DNA from: Afifellaceae bacterium
GTDB lineage: Bacteria > Pseudomonadota > Alphaproteobacteria > Rhizobiales > Afifellaceae
Reading direction: 5' to 3'
Assembly: GCA_028284625.1 (NCBI GenBank)
Contig: JANQRH010000025.1
Span: 1 to 64,000 of the forward strand
Length of the DNA stretch: 64,000 nt
Shown: in pieces, positions 45,531 through 54,384 of the stretch
Numbering within the stretch: position 1 is the first letter of the stretch
How the letters are laid out: each line of letters opens with the position of its first letter
The notes under the pieces: generated by a model
Database searches by the model: none
What the model saw: only the letters and a program-made list of their open reading frames with translations
What the model was told of the DNA's origin: nothing
Position numbers and translations under genes: made by a program

Positions 45531-45650
45531 GGCTACGTGCTCAGTTTGTGTGCCCCGTCAAATTGTGCGCGCAGGATGCGCGTTCAACCCCTTCGGCCGC
45601 CTTAACGGGCGAGGGGGCCTGCCGGATCGACCCGCGCCCACGCCCCGCGT

Positions 45651-46106
45651 TCACGCAGACTGGCGTTGCGCCTCGATGAGGTCGGCTGTCGTTCGCGTCA
45701 GGCGCTCCGCCAGAAGGCGTGTCATCTCCACCGCCATCTCCGGGAATTGCTTCATCAGCTGGAAGAACGGCTCCTTGCGGATGCGCAAGGCCGTCAGCTC
45801 ACCCTTCGCGGTGACCGTCGCGGTGCGCGGCGTGTCGCACAAGATGGCGATCTCACCGAAAAAATCGCCGTCATGCAGCTCGGCCACTGTGATGTCGCCG
45901 GTATCCGCAGGAACCGAGACATCAGCGTCACCCTCGATGATGACATAGGCCGCATCGCCGATGTCGTCCTTGCGCACGAGCACTTGGCCCGGCTCGTACG
46001 TCACGACATCGGAGGTGTAGGCCAGCAGCTTCAGCTTGCCCGGCTCGATCCCCGCAAACAGGGGAACCCGGCGAAGGAGTTCGACTTCGTTGCTCAGCAG
46101 ACTCAC
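45651..46106 (-). CDS. Cyclic nucleotide-binding domain protein
   Basis: 151 residues, a single Crp-type cyclic-nucleotide-binding domain without a helix-turn-helix. The phosphate-binding cassette is FFGEIAILCDTPRTATV, with Glu and Arg for ribose and phosphate contact; a C-terminal helix (LLAERLTRTTADLIEAQ) follows. It probably senses cAMP or cGMP and acts on a partner protein. It sits between the ABC-like gene (48 bases) and the cyclase. Confidence 0.92.
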   Translation of the reverse strand: MSLLSNEVELLRRVPLFAGIEPGKLKLLAYTSDVVTYEPGQVLVRKDDIGDAAYVIIEGDADVSVPADTGDITVAELHDGDFFGEIAILCDTPRTATVTAKGELTALRIRKEPFFQLMKQFPEMAVEMTRLLAERLTRTTADLIEAQRQSA

Positions 46107-46154
46107 GTGACCAGACCCCCATTCAGCTGGCCGGCAATCATCGGGCGTGTGGCC

Positions 46155-48869
46155 CTATTTGGCCGGCTCAAGTGCGCGACCCTCCTCTGTCCCGCTTCTC
46201 TCCTCCGACTTGGCAATCCGACCATTCTCAAAGGTCAGCACCCTGTCGAACCATTGACCCGACCCGGGATGGCCGAGAACCCAAAAGACCGTCATGCCCG
46301 GGTCGCCGAGGCCGCGCGCGAAGTCCAAGACGCGCGTCACGGTGGCATCCTGTGCGTTCGCGTCAAGGGCCGTCAGCGCCCGGTTGACCACAAGCAGGTC
46401 AGGCCGCTTGATCAGCGCGCGCGCCAGCGAGACCTTCTGCTGCTGCGCCAGCGACAGGCGCTTTGCGCCGCTGCCCACGTCGAAACTCAGGCCAAGCTCG
46501 ATAATCGCGTCGGTCAGACCAAGTGAATCCATGGTCTCGCGCAGAAGCGCATTCACACGCTCAACCGCTTCCGCATAGGTGTCGACGATACGGCCGAAGA
46601 GCACGTTGTCCTGAACACTGGCGGCGGAATTGAGCGATCCGGGCTGGTAGAACACGATGGCGCCGGACAGATCGTCCGGCAGGTTGTCACGGAAAGCCTG
46701 CCGCGCTGCGACGATCGCCGCCTGCAGTTCGTCGTCGAGCATGCCGTGGCGATGGCGCGGCTCGATATAGCCGTAGGCGAGGCGGAGAAGCGCACGCCGA
46801 TCCGATTCCTCCACTTCCGACAGCTCGCCGGCCGAAGCGCGCCGCACGATCGCGCGGTAATCGTCGATCTCATCCGGCGACATGAGGTCCATGCGCTCCA
46901 GAAGCGGATTGTCCGGGGCAAGGTCGCCGAAGAGATCGATCAGCGTCTCCGCAACGTTGAGGCCCATATTGACGAGCTTCTCTTCAAGCCCGGTATCGGT
47001 AACGACCTTCGCCAGATACTGGTCTTCCGTGTTCTCACCATCGATGGCGTCCGGGTCCGACACGCCGAAGATCAAATTCTCCTTCACCGACGCGTTGACG
47101 ACGTATCGTTCCGGATCGAACATCTCGACATATTGTTCGCCGCGGTTTTTCACCAGACGTTCGCGAAACGCGTCGCGCGCCGCCAGCACGCGGCTTTCCA
47201 TCTCGCCGAGCGCTTCTTCCGGCATCTTGCTGCGCAGGCCGAGGCGATAGACGTCGTTTTCAAGGTCCACCAGCACCAGGACTTCGCGCAGGCGCACCAG
47301 CAGATCCTCCGGCCCTTCGGCGCCGGCGGCGGCATAGTCGATCCAATCGTCGTCGATGTTGGTCTCGGTGTTGCCGGAGGCGCGGGCCTCGGTGAGCCAT
47401 TGCCGGGTCTCGCGCGACTCCTCCGTCTGGCTGCGAAGCGGCGCGTGACGCAGGCCGTAGATCAGCGCGTTCATCAGCGAGGATTGCGGCAGATAGGTAT
47501 TTGCCTCCGCGTAGCCGATGCGGCGGCCGGTGAAGGAATCGGGAAGCCCCTCGATGGCACTTCCGTCGATGAGGATGCGGCCGCTATCCGGTACCGACAG
47601 CTTTGCGAGCGCTTCCGCCAGGTATTCGCCGCCCGCGCCGACCGGACCGACGGCGGCTACGGCGTCGCCTGGGGCGAGTTTCAGCGATGTTGGCTCAAGC
47701 AACGTTGCGCCGGAATCGTCGCGGATCGCGAGGCCGCTCGCCGACACCTCTCGATCGATGCGCGGCGGCGTATTTGTGTCGAGCTTCTGCAGCTCCGGAT
47801 CGAGCACCTTGCCGATGGTGAACTGCTCGACGACCTGCGTGTATTTGACCTGCACGTCGAGCCGCTGCTGGTCCCAGTCGATCAGGTCCTTTAGCGGTGA
47901 GGGGAGTTCCTTATACGCCGCGATGACCGCCACGAGCTGGCCGATATCCAGCCGGCCCGTAATCGCGAAGTAGCCGCCGATCAGATAAAAGATGAACGGC
48001 GTGACCTGGGCCAGCAGGTTGTTGATGAATTTGACCAGGAACTTCCACTGGTAGATGTCGAAGCGGATAAAAAAGATCTTGCCGAGACGATTGGCGATCT
48101 CTGCGCGTTCCCAGTTGGTCGCATCGTTGACCCTGACGCCGATAATCCCTTCCACGATCTCACCGACACGCCCGGCTAGCGCGCGCGCCGTAAGCTGGCG
48201 CTGACGCCCAAGGATCAGAAGCCGCCGACGCAGCCGCGGGATCAGGATCACCTGCACTGCCACGATGGCGCCGGCGACAAGCCCCAGCGTGACGCTTTGC
48301 AGCATGATGAAGACCATCGCCGTGACCGCCTGGCTGAGCAGGAAGGCCGGCTGCACATAGGCGTCGCCAATGAAGCCGCCGAGCGGCTCCACCTCGTCCT
48401 TCACCATGGTGGCGACTTCGGAGGAGCGCATGCGCCGGAACTGCGGCAGCGGGAAGCGCAGAAGCGTGTCGACAAGCTGGTAGCGCATACGCCTCAGCAT
48501 CCGCTCGCCGAGCCGGCCTTTGAACACGGAGATGTAGAGCTTGAAGGCGCCGTTGATGAGGACGAAGCTGAGGAAGAGCGTGCACAGGTAGAAGAGCATC
48601 GCCACGCGTTCCAGCTCGATCCCATCAAAAAGCACGAACTCGTTGCCACCGCCGCCGAGCCAGGCCGGGATGGAAAACGCAATGCGTAGCGCCGTCTCCG
48701 TATCGGTGGGGCTGGAGAAGCCTTCGCCCTGAATCGGGCCGTTGATGATCTGCTTAGGCAGGTCCAGCGACAGGAAGTAGAACGGCAGCGACGCCACGAC
48801 CACGAGCAGCAGCCAGATCTGGTCGCGCTTCGAGAACCTCCAGGTGTAGCGGAAGATACTTTGGTCCAT
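46155..48869 (-). CDS. ABC-exporter-like membrane protein with degenerate, expanded nucleotide-binding domain
   Basis: 904 residues. About 1-350 is an exporter-type transmembrane domain: six helices, with LGERMLRRMRYQLVDTLLRFP in the coupling region. From about 375 an ABC domain starts (LLEPTSLKLAPGDAVAAVG), but the P-loop is GPVGAGGE (408-415): no Lys or Ser/Thr. Signature is LSLAQ (805-809) instead of LSGGQ, and Walker B LLVVNRALTALD (825-836) has Asn-Arg in place of Asp-Glu; the switch His in LGHP stays. About 400 residues separate P-loop and signature (about 100 normally), with three look-alike segments: SSLMNALIYG, ASVKENLIFG and ASVQDNVLFG. ATP hydrolysis is unlikely. It is first in the operon. 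Confidence 0.88.
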   Translation of the reverse strand: MDQSIFRYTWRFSKRDQIWLLLVVVASLPFYFLSLDLPKQIINGPIQGEGFSSPTDTETALRIAFSIPAWLGGGGNEFVLFDGIELERVAMLFYLCTLFLSFVLINGAFKLYISVFKGRLGERMLRRMRYQLVDTLLRFPLPQFRRMRSSEVATMVKDEVEPLGGFIGDAYVQPAFLLSQAVTAMVFIMLQSVTLGLVAGAIVAVQVILIPRLRRRLLILGRQRQLTARALAGRVGEIVEGIIGVRVNDATNWERAEIANRLGKIFFIRFDIYQWKFLVKFINNLLAQVTPFIFYLIGGYFAITGRLDIGQLVAVIAAYKELPSPLKDLIDWDQQRLDVQVKYTQVVEQFTIGKVLDPELQKLDTNTPPRIDREVSASGLAIRDDSGATLLEPTSLKLAPGDAVAAVGPVGAGGEYLAEALAKLSVPDSGRILIDGSAIEGLPDSFTGRRIGYAEANTYLPQSSLMNALIYGLRHAPLRSQTEESRETRQWLTEARASGNTETNIDDDWIDYAAAGAEGPEDLLVRLREVLVLVDLENDVYRLGLRSKMPEEALGEMESRVLAARDAFRERLVKNRGEQYVEMFDPERYVVNASVKENLIFGVSDPDAIDGENTEDQYLAKVVTDTGLEEKLVNMGLNVAETLIDLFGDLAPDNPLLERMDLMSPDEIDDYRAIVRRASAGELSEVEESDRRALLRLAYGYIEPRHRHGMLDDELQAAIVAARQAFRDNLPDDLSGAIVFYQPGSLNSAASVQDNVLFGRIVDTYAEAVERVNALLRETMDSLGLTDAIIELGLSFDVGSGAKRLSLAQQQKVSLARALIKRPDLLVVNRALTALDANAQDATVTRVLDFARGLGDPGMTVFWVLGHPGSGQWFDRVLTFENGRIAKSEERSGTEEGRALEPAK

Positions 48870-48962
48870 GGCGCCGGGGACGAACTCTCCTAGGACGGGC
48901 CGCGTTCTCTGCTCGTCTGCGCGGCGATTGTTGAAACTATATCAGCACGCCGGCTTGGCTGT

Positions 48963-50891
48963 CTAACGAGCGATCCCGGGCGTAAACGCTGCTTCTCCCA
49001 TGGCCGGCGCGGCCGTCGCCGGCTGCTTCGCCGGCTCCGGCAGCCGCTCGGCACGCACGAAATGCCCGTTGCCTGCGTCCAGCATGGGCGGGTCTCCGTC
49101 CGGCCCGCAGCAAAACGGCGCTGGCCAGGCCAGCGGATCGGATTGGCGCGTCTCGCCAATGATTTGGAAGTCCAGCGGGCGATCGGGATCGGGGAAGGGG
49201 ACGGCCGACATCAGCGCTTTCGTATAGGGGTGCATCGGGTTGCGGAACAGCTCGTCGCGCGGCGCCAGCTCCACCAGGCGGCCGGCGCACATCACCGCGA
49301 TGCGGTCGGCGATGTAATTGATCACCGCGAGATTGTGCGAGATAAAGAGGTAGGTCAGGCCAATCTCTTTCTGCAGGTCCTTCAAGAGATTGAGAATCTG
49401 CGCCTGGATGGAGACATCGAGCGCTGAGACAGGCTCATCGCAGATGACGAGCTCCGGCTGCAGCGCCAGCGCCCGCGCAATGCCAATGCGTTGCCGTTGT
49501 CCGCCGGAAAAGCTGTGCGGGTAGCGGTTGAGATGTTCTCCCCCGAGCCCGACCATCTCCAGGAGCCGCACGGCGGCCGCGCGTCTTGTCGCCTCCGTGC
49601 CGATGTTATGGATCAGGAACGGTTCGGCAAGAATGCTGCCGATGGTCATGCGCGGATTGAGCGACGAGAAGGGGTCCTGGAAGATATATTGAATCTTGCG
49701 GCGGATGGGGTGCATCTCCTGCCGATCCAGGTCGAAGAGGCGGATCGGCCGACCGCCGTCATGGAACAGCGCTTCGCCCTCGTCGACCTCCACGGCGCGT
49801 GTGATGGCCTTGCTGACTGTCGTCTTGCCGGAGCCTGATTCCCCGACGAGCCCCAGGCACTCGCCACGGTCGATGGAGAAGCTGACGTCGGAGAGCGCCA
49901 GCACGCTCGCCTCCGGCCCGCTCGACAACCATTTGAGGTGCTTCCGCAAGCCGAAGCGTTTGGTGAGGTTCTTCACTTCAAGGAGCGTGCCGCCGCTTCT
50001 GTCGGTGAGCGCCGCCTCGCCGAAATCCGGCACCGAGGTCTTGATCTCGCGGATCGGCTTCAGCCGTTCCCCGGGCTTCATCTCAAAATGCGGCACCGCT
50101 TTGAGCAGCGCCTTGAGGTAGGGATGCTGCGGATTGCCGAAAATATCGTCGAGCGCGCCGGCTTCAACGACCTTGCCGTGATGCGCGACAACGACCTCCT
50201 CAGCCATGTTGGCCACCACGCCGAGATCATGCGTGATGAGCAGAACCGCCATGCCGAGCTCGTCCTGCACGTCGCGGATCAGCTTCAGGATCTGCGCCTG
50301 CACGGTTACGTCGAGCGCGGTTGTCGGCTCATCGGCGATCAGAAGCGCCGGGCGGCAGATCAGCGCCATGGCGATCATGGCGCGCTGGCGCAGACCACCG
50401 GAGAGCTCGAAGGGATAGGAATCGACCGTCTCAGACGGGCGAGGGAACTCCACAAGCCGCAGCATCTCGATCGTGCGCTCGCGCTTCTCCTCTGCGCTCA
50501 CCTTATGATGCACTGACAGCGCCTCGCCGATCTGGTCCCCGATCGTGTGGAGTGGCGAGAACGAGGTCATCGGCTCCTGGAAGATCATGCCGATGCGATT
50601 GCCGCGGATATGCATGAACTCCTTGGATTTCGGCTTGATCTTGGCGACGTCGCGCACGCCCTCCGACGGGTCGTTGAACAGGATCTCGCCTGCCGTGATC
50701 CGTGCGGTGCGCGGCAGAATGCCCATGGTCGCCTGCGCCGAAACCGACTTGCCGGACCCCGATTCTCCGACCAGCGCCACGGTGCTCCCCGGCCGCACGC
50801 GCATCGACAGCCCGTCCACGGCCTGGACGCGCCCGGCGAGCGTGCGGAACTCAACCGACAGGTCATTGATCTTGAGGAGGTCGTCGCTCAC
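48963..50891 (-). CDS. Fused dipeptide/oligopeptide transporter ATPase (OppD-OppF type)
   Basis: 642 residues, two intact ABC domains. Domain 1: [29 protein letters not shown]. Domain 2 (from about 330): [29 protein letters not shown]. Both have the peptide-transporter C-terminal extensions ([11 protein letters not shown] and [11 protein letters not shown]). A Pro/Ala-rich tail follows. Most likely it powers the permeases at 41171-43335, which lack their own ATPase. The GTG at 50891 is chosen, with GAAGAAG upstream; an ATG at 50930 is possible. Confidence 0.92.
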   Translation of the reverse strand: MSDDLLKINDLSVEFRTLAGRVQAVDGLSMRVRPGSTVALVGESGSGKSVSAQATMGILPRTARITAGEILFNDPSEGVRDVAKIKPKSKEFMHIRGNRIGMIFQEPMTSFSPLHTIGDQIGEALSVHHKVSAEEKRERTIEMLRLVEFPRPSETVDSYPFELSGGLRQRAMIAMALICRPALLIADEPTTALDVTVQAQILKLIRDVQDELGMAVLLITHDLGVVANMAEEVVVAHHGKVVEAGALDDIFGNPQHPYLKALLKAVPHFEMKPGERLKPIREIKTSVPDFGEAALTDRSGGTLLEVKNLTKRFGLRKHLKWLSSGPEASVLALSDVSFSIDRGECLGLVGESGSGKTTVSKAITRAVEVDEGEALFHDGGRPIRLFDLDRQEMHPIRRKIQYIFQDPFSSLNPRMTIGSILAEPFLIHNIGTEATRRAAAVRLLEMVGLGGEHLNRYPHSFSGGQRQRIGIARALALQPELVICDEPVSALDVSIQAQILNLLKDLQKEIGLTYLFISHNLAVINYIADRIAVMCAGRLVELAPRDELFRNPMHPYTKALMSAVPFPDPDRPLDFQIIGETRQSDPLAWPAPFCCGPDGDPPMLDAGNGHFVRAERLPEPAKQPATAAPAMGEAAFTPGIAR

Positions 50892-50976
50892 GGGGCATTC
50901 TTCTTCATGGTCGGCTCGGCATGGGGCCATGGAAATCTTTGCGTGGCAATGACCAAGGGGTGACGGTCGCGTCGAT

Positions 50977-52143
50977 TCATGGCGCAACGGCCCCGCCGAT
51001 GCGAACATTCTGCGTTGCCAGATCATAGATGAACTTGGCCGATTGCGCCGCCCCGGCAAGGTTCACGCCGGCGGGAGGCGGCGGTGAAATCGCGGTATGG
51101 TTGATCGCATCTGCCAGCGTGGCAGCGGTCAGTTCGGCTTCCGGGACAAACGTCATGAGGCCCTTCTCCGCCAGGATTTCCGCGCGCAATCGCTGCTCCG
51201 TCTCGCCCTTTGCCTCATATGGCACGACCACCGCGCGGACGCCTGACGCCAAAATGTCCATCGTCGTGTTGTAACCGGCCTGCGAAATGGAAAGGGTGGC
51301 GACGGAAAGCCGCGCAGTAAAGTCGGGGCGAAAGCGCTCCACGATGGTGCGTTCTTCCGCTATGGCAGCGACGCGCTGGTATTCAGCCTCGCTGAGATTT
51401 GGCCCGGTGAGAAAGCGCCATGTGTGGTCGGCCATGGCGGTCGCTGGCCGCGCCTCCATCGCTGCGAAAAGGAGCGGTGCGCCGACCGCTCCGCCACCGG
51501 CCGACACGATCACCTCGTCGCGCCCGGCACTTGTTGTCCCATCTACGCGCGGCGCAGTGACATAGCCCGTGTAACGGATCAGATCGGCGATACGATCGGC
51601 GGCCGGGAAGGTCTGGCCGAACGGAATGAGCTTCGGATCGCCATGCACCAGCACCGTGTCGAAATAGCGCCGCAGCGTCTCAACCGTCTCCTCCGTTCGC
51701 TCCGCCTTTCTGGACACCAGGATGTCACGCACGGAGCAAAGGACCTGCGGCCGTTGCGGCTCGACGTGGATCATCTCCAGAAGCGGCAGCAGCTCAAAGC
51801 GGAACTGTCGCCGCCCAAAGGGAAAGAGCTCAATCAGAACAACGGCGGGGTCGGCGCGACGATAAAGGTCGAGAAGGGCGGCGCGCCGCGCCTCGATCCA
51901 CGCATCGTCGACGGCCGCGCCGTTGGCGTCGCGAAGCGTGGAGAAATCCTCGCCGGCGATCGTTGCAGGCGGCAAGTGAACGACATTCACCCCGTCAAAC
52001 GGCACCTCCGGAAACGGCGCGCCTCCGAACGCAACGGTCACGTCGATGCCGGTCTTAGCCATCGCCAGCGCAAGCGTCTCCGCGCGGCGGAGATGCCCGA
52101 CGCCCAAGAGGTGCTGGACGTAGAAGAGAACGCCGCCGCTCAT
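50977..52143 (-). CDS. GT-B glycosyltransferase (COG4671-like)
   Basis: 388 residues. The N-terminus FYVQHLLGVGHLRRAETLA is the acceptor-side motif of a MurG-like group also seen at 54385; the donor half has SQAGYNTTMDILASGVRAVVV and KGETEQRLRAEILAE. Last of five minus-strand genes; its start overlaps the phosphatase gene by four bases. The sugar and acceptor are unknown. Confidence 0.85.
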   Translation of the reverse strand: MSGGVLFYVQHLLGVGHLRRAETLALAMAKTGIDVTVAFGGAPFPEVPFDGVNVVHLPPATIAGEDFSTLRDANGAAVDDAWIEARRAALLDLYRRADPAVVLIELFPFGRRQFRFELLPLLEMIHVEPQRPQVLCSVRDILVSRKAERTEETVETLRRYFDTVLVHGDPKLIPFGQTFPAADRIADLIRYTGYVTAPRVDGTTSAGRDEVIVSAGGGAVGAPLLFAAMEARPATAMADHTWRFLTGPNLSEAEYQRVAAIAEERTIVERFRPDFTARLSVATLSISQAGYNTTMDILASGVRAVVVPYEAKGETEQRLRAEILAEKGLMTFVPEAELTAATLADAINHTAISPPPPAGVNLAGAAQSAKFIYDLATQNVRIGGAVAP

Positions 52144-52721
52144 GCGTCCGGCCTCAGCGGGATGTTGAGCGCCGATACCGCCGGTGCGCCATCGGGCGCG
52201 ATATCGAACGCGTGGGCACAGCCGTTCCGGAGCTTGTCCGGCGCTTTCGAAGTCATCGCCCAGCCCGTCGCCAGCGCATAAAGCGCCCTGAGCACGCCCT
52301 TATGCGTCACTGCGATCGTGGGTGAGGCGAGGCCCACCAGGAGCGGTCGCAGGCGCGCCTGCACGTCGCGCGGGCTCTCGCCGCCATCGGGCCGGAAATC
52401 CAGGCCGCGCGCCTCGTTGGCCGCCATTGTGTCACCGAGTTCGGCGCGCAGTGCCGCAAGGCGGCGACCCTCCCAGGCGCCCCAATCCATCTCAATCAGC
52501 CGTGGCTCCGGCTGCGGGTCGAGGCCGAGCAGCTTTGCGGTTTCCATGGCGCGCTGAAGCGGGCTTGAAAGGCACGCCGCGTCCTCCCAGCCGGCGGGCA
52601 GGTGCGCGGCTTCAAACCACGCGCGGCCCGCCTCCGTCAGCGGCCTATCCGCGTGGCCCTGCATCAGCCCCTCGGCGTTCCAATCCGTTTCGCCGTGGCG
52701 GATGACAAGAAGGCGGGTCAT
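52140..52721 (-). CDS. Histidine phosphatase family protein
   Basis: 193 residues with the phosphohistidine motif LLVIRHGETDWNAEG at the N-terminus and the second catalytic His in IAVTHKGVLRALYALA; the acid in EMDWGAWEGR is also clear. This is the phosphoglycerate-mutase-like branch. Coupled on both sides (overlaps of four bases) to glycosyltransferases, so it may remove a phosphate from a sugar or lipid-linked precursor. Confidence 0.9.
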   Translation of the reverse strand: MTRLLVIRHGETDWNAEGLMQGHADRPLTEAGRAWFEAAHLPAGWEDAACLSSPLQRAMETAKLLGLDPQPEPRLIEMDWGAWEGRRLAALRAELGDTMAANEARGLDFRPDGGESPRDVQARLRPLLVGLASPTIAVTHKGVLRALYALATGWAMTSKAPDKLRNGCAHAFDIAPDGAPAVSALNIPLRPDA

Positions 52722-53848
52722 GCCGCCTCCGCTATCAGGTCACGGAGATGCCGGTCCAAGAGCGCAGCGGCGCTCCCAACATCGTGCACGCGCGCGGCGC
52801 GATCCGTTGCCGCCCGGCTCATAGCCTGGCGCATTTCGTCATCGGCGAGTAGCGAGGCGAGCGCCGCCGCAAACGCGTCCGCATCGCCCTCCGCCACGAG
52901 AAGGCCGGTCTCGCCGTCGGCAATGATGCCCGGCACGCCGCCGCTTCGTCCGGCGACAACGGGAAGCCCCGACGCCTGCGCCTCCAGAAATGCCACCCCC
53001 CACGCCTCTTTGACCGCCGGCCAGACATAGATGTCGGCTGCCCGATAAAGCTCTCTCAGCCGATCCGGCTCAACCACGCCCACCCAGCGGATACGCTCGC
53101 CGAAGTCGGCGAACGCGGCGCGCACTTTCGACTCAGCCGTACCTTCGCCTGCGATGATGAGCTGCCAGGGCCGATCGACGAGTCCGGAAAGCGCATCCGC
53201 CAGACAACGATAGGAGAGGAGTTTTTGGTCGTCCCGCATCATGGCGACAGCGATGAGCCAAGGCTGCGTGACATCGAGATTAAGCGACGCTGCGACTGCT
53301 GCGCGGCTCTCATCGCGCGCCTGCGCTCGGAACGGCTGCGTTTCCACAAATGGCGGAAGCGGGATCAGCCGCTCTAGATGACGCATCAGCGGACGCACGC
53401 AGTCCGCATCCGCTGGGTTTGGCTGAAAGATGCGCGCGGCGCGTCCGATCGCATCGGCGACAGCTTGGTGGCCGATATCCCACGGCCCGCCGGCCTGTTT
53501 CGGCGCATAGGACGCTTCGGCGAGCACGTAAGGAATGTCGAGGTGCTCCGTGACCACCGGCCCGAGCCAGTCGGGCGCCTTATGATAGAGGTGATAGGTG
53601 AACCACGCATCCGGGCGCGCCTCAGGCTTCACGCGCCTGAGGAAGCGCTCCGCCAGCGCCGTCCCGACGCCGCGCAGACGCATCTGGCGCGCTTCGTCTC
53701 CCGCATCGTAGCTGCGGAAGCGCGAAGCCACGAAAACGTCGTGACCCGCCATCCGCAAAACCGCGATCAACGCGCGCGCCATGGCGCGGTCGCCGGATGC
53801 CACGGGATGGTCAGGCGGCTTCAGCGGAGCGTAGAAGGCAACGCGCAT
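52718..53848 (-). CDS. Group 1 (GT4) glycosyltransferase
   Basis: 376 residues. The N-terminus is MRVAFYAPLKPPDHPVASG and the donor half has EAQASGLPVVAGRSGGVPG, then DGETGLLVAEGDADAFA, as in GT4 enzymes. The ATG at 53848 is chosen, with GGAAAA upstream; a longer open frame (to 53953) runs into the neighbouring gene. It overlaps the phosphatase gene. Confidence 0.9.
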   Translation of the reverse strand: MRVAFYAPLKPPDHPVASGDRAMARALIAVLRMAGHDVFVASRFRSYDAGDEARQMRLRGVGTALAERFLRRVKPEARPDAWFTYHLYHKAPDWLGPVVTEHLDIPYVLAEASYAPKQAGGPWDIGHQAVADAIGRAARIFQPNPADADCVRPLMRHLERLIPLPPFVETQPFRAQARDESRAAVAASLNLDVTQPWLIAVAMMRDDQKLLSYRCLADALSGLVDRPWQLIIAGEGTAESKVRAAFADFGERIRWVGVVEPDRLRELYRAADIYVWPAVKEAWGVAFLEAQASGLPVVAGRSGGVPGIIADGETGLLVAEGDADAFAAALASLLADDEMRQAMSRAATDRAARVHDVGSAAALLDRHLRDLIAEAA

Positions 53849-53876
53849 GGCGTTTTCCGGCGGCGTCTCGCCGTCG

Positions 53877-54362
53877 TCAGGCCGCGCGCAGCAAAGCGTG
53901 CCCGGATTTGGGGCAGCCATCCGGCCGCGGCAGGTTCTCAAACGATCCCTCAAGCGGACGGTCGGCGAGAATGATCGTGCCGGGTTCAGACCATTCGGCG
54001 ATGTGCGGCGAGAGCCACGCGCGCGTGATCAGGTCCTGCGTCGGGTCGCCGGAGCCAAGATCGATATGGATGAAGGCCGGCTTGCCGGGAATGCGCGGCG
54101 CGCAATATCCGAGCGTCTCGCGGATTTCACCGAGGATCATGTGGTCGCCGTCGGGAATACACTTGGGGTGCGCGCCGATCGCTCGGTCAAATGCGAAGAT
54201 TTCGCGGTCCGGCAAGGCTTCGCGCAAATGGTCGAACGTGCGGCCGCTCCCCAGGCCAAGCTCGAAGACGCAGCCCGGCCTGTCGGCGATCAGCCGTGCC
54301 GCTTCTTCCAGAAGCATGCGCTGCGCCGTCAGGCGATTGATCATGAAGTCGAGTCGGCTCAT
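53877..54362 (-). CDS. Small SAM-dependent methyltransferase (Methyltransf_17-like)
   Basis: 161 residues. RLTAQRMLLEEAARLIAD is followed by the SAM loop VFELGLGSGRTFDHLREAL and acidic IFAFDRAIGAHP, then FIHIDLGSGDPTQD. This matches the short S-adenosylmethionine methyltransferase family PF12692. It sits 28 bases before a glycosyltransferase in the glycan operon, so a sugar or lipid acceptor is likely. Confidence 0.82.
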   Translation of the reverse strand: MSRLDFMINRLTAQRMLLEEAARLIADRPGCVFELGLGSGRTFDHLREALPDREIFAFDRAIGAHPKCIPDGDHMILGEIRETLGYCAPRIPGKPAFIHIDLGSGDPTQDLITRAWLSPHIAEWSEPGTIILADRPLEGSFENLPRPDGCPKSGHALLRAA

Positions 54363-54384
54363 GGCCCTGTCTCCGAAAGACGCC

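Noticed and set aside
46746-47894. Plus-strand open frame antisense to the ABC-like gene
   Set aside because: No recognisable domain, and the minus strand carries a clear transmembrane and ABC-like protein.
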